DNA from: an uncultured Clostridia bacterium | Lineage (GTDB): Bacteria; Bacillota; Clostridia; Christensenellales; Borkfalkiaceae | Direction: 5' to 3' | Length of the DNA stretch: 44,915 nt | NCBI GenBank assembly: GCA_947053655.1 | Contig: CAMRTO010000010.1 | Span: 1-44,915 of the forward strand | In this document: piece after piece, positions 42,732 through 44,915 of the stretch | Position numbering within the stretch: the first letter of the stretch is position 1 | Layout: every line of letters starts with the position of its first letter | Translations under genes and position numbers: made by a program | Notes under the pieces: model-generated | The model's input: the letters and a program-made list of their open reading frames with translations, nothing else | Database searches by the model: none | What the model was told of the DNA's origin: nothing

Positions 42732-43325
42732 TTAAAATAAAACACCGAACAGCGCTTCCGCGCCTATCGCAATCATTATCAAACCGCCCGTCACCGTGGC
42801 GCCGCCTGCAAAGCCCGCACCGAAGCGCTTGCCGATACTGAATCCCGCAACGTACAGCACAAACGTTACGCAAGCTATTATAAGCGACGTAATTGCGGCG
42901 TTCAATACGCCCAGGCCCGACGCGGCAAACCCGACGGACAGCGCATCGACCGAAGTCAGCATTGCCTGAACTATCAGCGCGGACAGCCCCGAAACCTCGC
43001 GCTTCATCAAGCCCCTTCCCGCGCCGCCCGAAAGCATGCCGCCGTAAATCATTTTAAAGCCCATAAAGCTAAGTATGGCAAACGCCGCCCAGCCGATATA
43101 TTTTTCAAGCGCGCCGAACGTTTTCGCCAAAGTATGGACGCAAAGCCAGCCGTACATGGGCGCCGCAAACTGGAAAACGGCGAATATTGACGCGGCGGCG
43201 CAGATTTTGCGCAGCTTTGTCTTGGGTGAATTCAAACCGTTGGAGAGAGACAATAAAAAGGCGTCCGCCGCAAGCCCAAAGCCGAATAAGACGCCGTTTA
43301 CAAAAATCATTGAGTCGAAAACCAC
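42732..43325 (-). CDS. mntP: MntP-like putative manganese efflux pump
   Basis: The 197-residue membrane protein has six helices in two related halves. Asp/Ala-rich conserved motifs match the family: FGLAADAFLLSLSNGL (about 15-30) and TSVDALSVGFAASG in the second half. MntP exports Mn2+ from the cytoplasm and protects against overload. The likely start is GTG at 43325, preceded by GGAGTAAATT. No yybP-ykoY riboswitch, which often precedes mntP, is recognisable in the 169-bp leader. It is upstream of marR on the same strand with no terminator between, so read-through is possible. Confidence 0.9.
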   Translation of the reverse strand: MVFDSMIFVNGVLFGFGLAADAFLLSLSNGLNSPKTKLRKICAAASIFAVFQFAAPMYGWLCVHTLAKTFGALEKYIGWAAFAILSFMGFKMIYGGMLSGGAGRGLMKREVSGLSALIVQAMLTSVDALSVGFAASGLGVLNAAITSLIIACVTFVLYVAGFSIGKRFGAGFAGGATVTGGLIMIAIGAEALFGVLF

Positions 43326-43494
43326 AATTTACTCCGTATGTAAAAAACGCGGTCGGAATTAAAGCGCCGCTATTTCATACTATGTGAGCCGCGGGTTTTT
43401 CTGTGAAAACGTATTTCTTGTTTTGACTTATGTATTTTGTATATTGTCACATGTATATTATAATATGACTGAATTTATTTCAAGGAGAAAATTT
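43326..43494. other. Divergent promoter region mntP / lipoprotein
   Basis: The 169-bp AT-rich gap contains a plus-strand TATAAT at 43459-43464 with a weak TTTGTA 17 bases upstream, and the AAGGAGA site of the lipoprotein gene. No riboswitch fold could be recognised by eye. Confidence 0.5.
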
Positions 43495-44493
43495 ATGAAA
43501 AAATTTCTGGCAATTTCGGCAGGCGCGGCGCTCGCCGTATCGATGCTGGCTTTCACCGGCTGCAAGGATAAAGATAACGAATACGCCATAAAGGGCGACT
43601 ATAAGGAAGCCACGGCGCAGGACATGGCGGATTTTTCAAAGCTTGACCTGAATTTCGGAGACGTTACTGCGGAAAACTTTATGTTGGGACTTCAAGTCAA
43701 AGCAAATTTCGACGGCTCCGTAAACATGGGCGACGCTATGTCCGCTTCCGGTAAAGCAAGCTTGAACTATGTTTATAACCAAACTGCGGACTCGATAAAG
43801 GGCTTAGGAAGCGCGGCAACGGAATACAGCGCGAAATACGCGGGTCAGGAGCTTAAAGGCAATTATTCCGTAAACGTGTTCAATAACGATACGTATGCCT
43901 ATGCGGACGTTAAGTCTGGCGAAACAGACCTCTTTGCCGGCAAAGTCGACTATATGGCGATTATAAACGGCGTTATGAGTCTCCCCTCCCGCATTGCTTC
44001 GGTTGCCGAAGGCGAAACCGACGGGTCGGTTGATTTACTTGCGCTTGCGGCACAATACAAAGTGGGCGTTTATGTAGATAAAAAAGACGGCTGGAAGGTT
44101 AAGCTGAGCGCGTCCGCCGACACCGTCAACGCGATTATAGATTCTTTCATAACCGACGAAACGCAGGCAACCGCCGTAAAGGAAAATTTGTCCTTCAATA
44201 AATTCGTATTCGAAGTTTACTTTTCTGTCGACTCCAACGGTACTTTCAAACAGCTTTCTTTAAATTCGAATCTGGACATGAAAATTAATATACCCCAACA
44301 GCCGACCGCGGAGGCAAGCGCACCGGCACAGGAATTGGCGTTAAAGTTCAACGGCGGCATTGTCGTAAAGACAACGTCTTCGGTCGTCGACCTCGGTCAG
44401 ATAGACGAGACAAAGTATACCGATTATACCGAGAAGCTTAAAGACTTAATAAACGGCGACGTTAACAATCCCCAACCCAACCCCGTGGTTTAA
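43495..44493 (+). CDS. Lipoprotein of unknown function, 332 aa
   Basis: The ATG at 43495 is preceded by AAGGAGAAAATTT and opens a clean lipoprotein signal, MKKFLAISAGAALAVSMLAF, with lipobox FTGC (acceptor Cys23). An upstream in-frame start at 43384 has no such support. The mature part shows alternating beta-strands rich in Asn, Ala and Val (ENFMLGLQVKANFDGSVNM..., SGKASLNYVYN), resembling half-barrel lipoproteins of the LppX/LprAFG or DUF6612 kind, which bind lipids or act as envelope carriers; this is a fold impression, not a match. It ends in NPQPNPVV. Monocistronic, with its own promoter and terminator. Confidence 0.85.
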   Translation: MKKFLAISAGAALAVSMLAFTGCKDKDNEYAIKGDYKEATAQDMADFSKLDLNFGDVTAENFMLGLQVKANFDGSVNMGDAMSASGKASLNYVYNQTADSIKGLGSAATEYSAKYAGQELKGNYSVNVFNNDTYAYADVKSGETDLFAGKVDYMAIINGVMSLPSRIASVAEGETDGSVDLLALAAQYKVGVYVDKKDGWKVKLSASADTVNAIIDSFITDETQATAVKENLSFNKFVFEVYFSVDSNGTFKQLSLNSNLDMKINIPQQPTAEASAPAQELALKFNGGIVVKTTSSVVDLGQIDETKYTDYTEKLKDLINGDVNNPQPNPVV

Positions 44494-44507
44494 TAAAACA
44501 AAGCAAG

Positions 44508-44538
44508 AAAAGAGAGCGGTTTAACAGCTCTCTTTTTT
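44508..44538 (+). terminator. Terminator after the 332-aa lipoprotein gene
   Basis: AAAGAGAG and CTCTCTTT form an 8-bp stem with an 11-base loop, followed by a T run, 15 bases after the stop codon. Confidence 0.8.
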
Positions 44539-44915
44539 TACACGGCACACATGTACAAATTTTTCAAAAAACGGACAAGCCGACAAGACCGTGTTAAAAT
44601 ATTATGCGGCGGCGGTTTTTTAAATTATTTGGCTGCGTTCCGGAGCGGACGGCAGTTATACTGCACGATATCTGTCTGCTTCGGGCAGCCATCAAATGGC
44701 TATATCGGCGCGCACATTTGCTGTGCGTCCTGCGACTCGCAAAAAGGCTTCTCCTTGGGGAGAAGCTCCGCGTAGCGGTGATGAGGGGCTTTATTAATAT
44801 CCCCTCATCCGTCCCGACCTAACGGTCAGTCCACCTTCCCACGAGGTGGAAGGCTAAATTAAACAACCGCGTATTACGGTATCCGAAAAGTACATTGACT
44901 TTCGGACGGATTAAT
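44539..44915. repeat. Multi-hairpin intergenic segment, probably a dispersed repeat
   Basis: No real gene. Several short inverted repeats follow one another: CTTCTCC/GGAGAAG (44748-44754, 44759-44765), GATGAGGGG/CCCCTCATC (44780-44788, 44801-44809), GACC/GGTC (44816-44819, 44824-44827) and CCACCT/AGGTGG (44831-44836, 44844-44849). The wording (cttctccttggggagaag, then gatgagggg, then ccaccttccc) resembles segments I know to be scattered between genes in many gut Firmicutes. The short open frames here look spurious. Confidence 0.55.

Noticed and set aside
43384..43494. N-terminal extension of the 332-aa lipoprotein
   Set aside because: The extension covers the promoter region, and the AAGGAGA site and signal peptide place the start at 43495.
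43326..43494. A yybP-ykoY manganese riboswitch before mntP
   Set aside because: None of the conserved core sequences could be found by eye in the leader; covariance-model search would settle it.
44551..44822. Two overlapping plus-strand frames of 72-74 codons near the right end
   Set aside because: They cover the multi-hairpin repeat, have no ribosome site and no homology I recognise; repeats of this sort commonly yield spurious frames.

Overview
The window reads as a chromosomal segment of a Gram-positive (Firmicutes/Clostridia-type) anaerobe. Evidence: Shine-Dalgarno sites of the AAGGAGG type, many lipoproteins with short Gram-positive lipoboxes, a grpE-dnaK-dnaJ cluster, YitT, DegV and MntP family proteins, a polyferredoxin membrane protein with four-cysteine Fe-S motifs, and very large secreted proteins with BspA-type leucine-rich repeats, Ig-like and GLUG-type repeats of the kind common in gut Clostridia. 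No 16S rRNA or other taxonomic marker is present, so placement below class level is a guess (an uncultivated gut lineage such as Christensenellales would fit).

Layout. 1-373: the last 24 codons of a gene entering from the left, then a row of strong hairpins. 374-628: a small hypothetical gene. 798-4402 (minus): grpE-dnaK-dnaJ with hairpins between the genes and no hrcA or CIRCE element. 4649-9944 (plus): three lipoprotein genes in an operon, the first carrying a TlpA/thioredoxin domain. 10002-12462 (minus): a membrane polyferredoxin fused to a second TlpA domain, translationally coupled to a membrane protein ending in a CXXC module. 12621-33510 (minus): a tightly packed run of nine genes of about 21 kb: a 1535-aa lipoprotein, a 2375-aa cell-surface subtilase, a 451-aa lipoprotein, an 895-aa oligopeptide-binding lipoprotein, OppB, OppC, OppD, OppF and an 85-aa membrane protein. 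33846-34742 (plus): YitT. 34808-36945 (minus): an ATPase-permease ABC exporter gene broken by a one-base deletion in an A tract. 37048-37656 (minus): SGNH hydrolase. 37794-37884 (plus): tRNA-Ser(GCU) with a near-consensus promoter and a terminator. 38024-41250 (minus): DEDDh exonuclease, pectate-lyase-like lipoprotein, TtcA-like thiolase. 41344-42640 (minus): MarR regulator and DegV overlapping by 8 bp, with an adjacent operator-like palindrome. 42732-43325 (minus): MntP. 43495-44493 (plus): a lipoprotein. 44494-44915: a terminator and a multi-hairpin segment that looks like a dispersed intergenic repeat.

Two systems stand out. One is the 21-kb minus-strand run, in which a giant surface protease and two large adhesin-like lipoproteins share an operon with a complete peptide importer whose parts carry unusual insertions; this suggests a protein-foraging machine (inference). 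The other is the convergent pair at 4649-12462: lipoproteins with a TlpA domain facing a polyferredoxin-TlpA fusion and a CXXC membrane partner, which suggests a dedicated route for moving electrons across the membrane to thioredoxin-like domains at the cell surface (inference).
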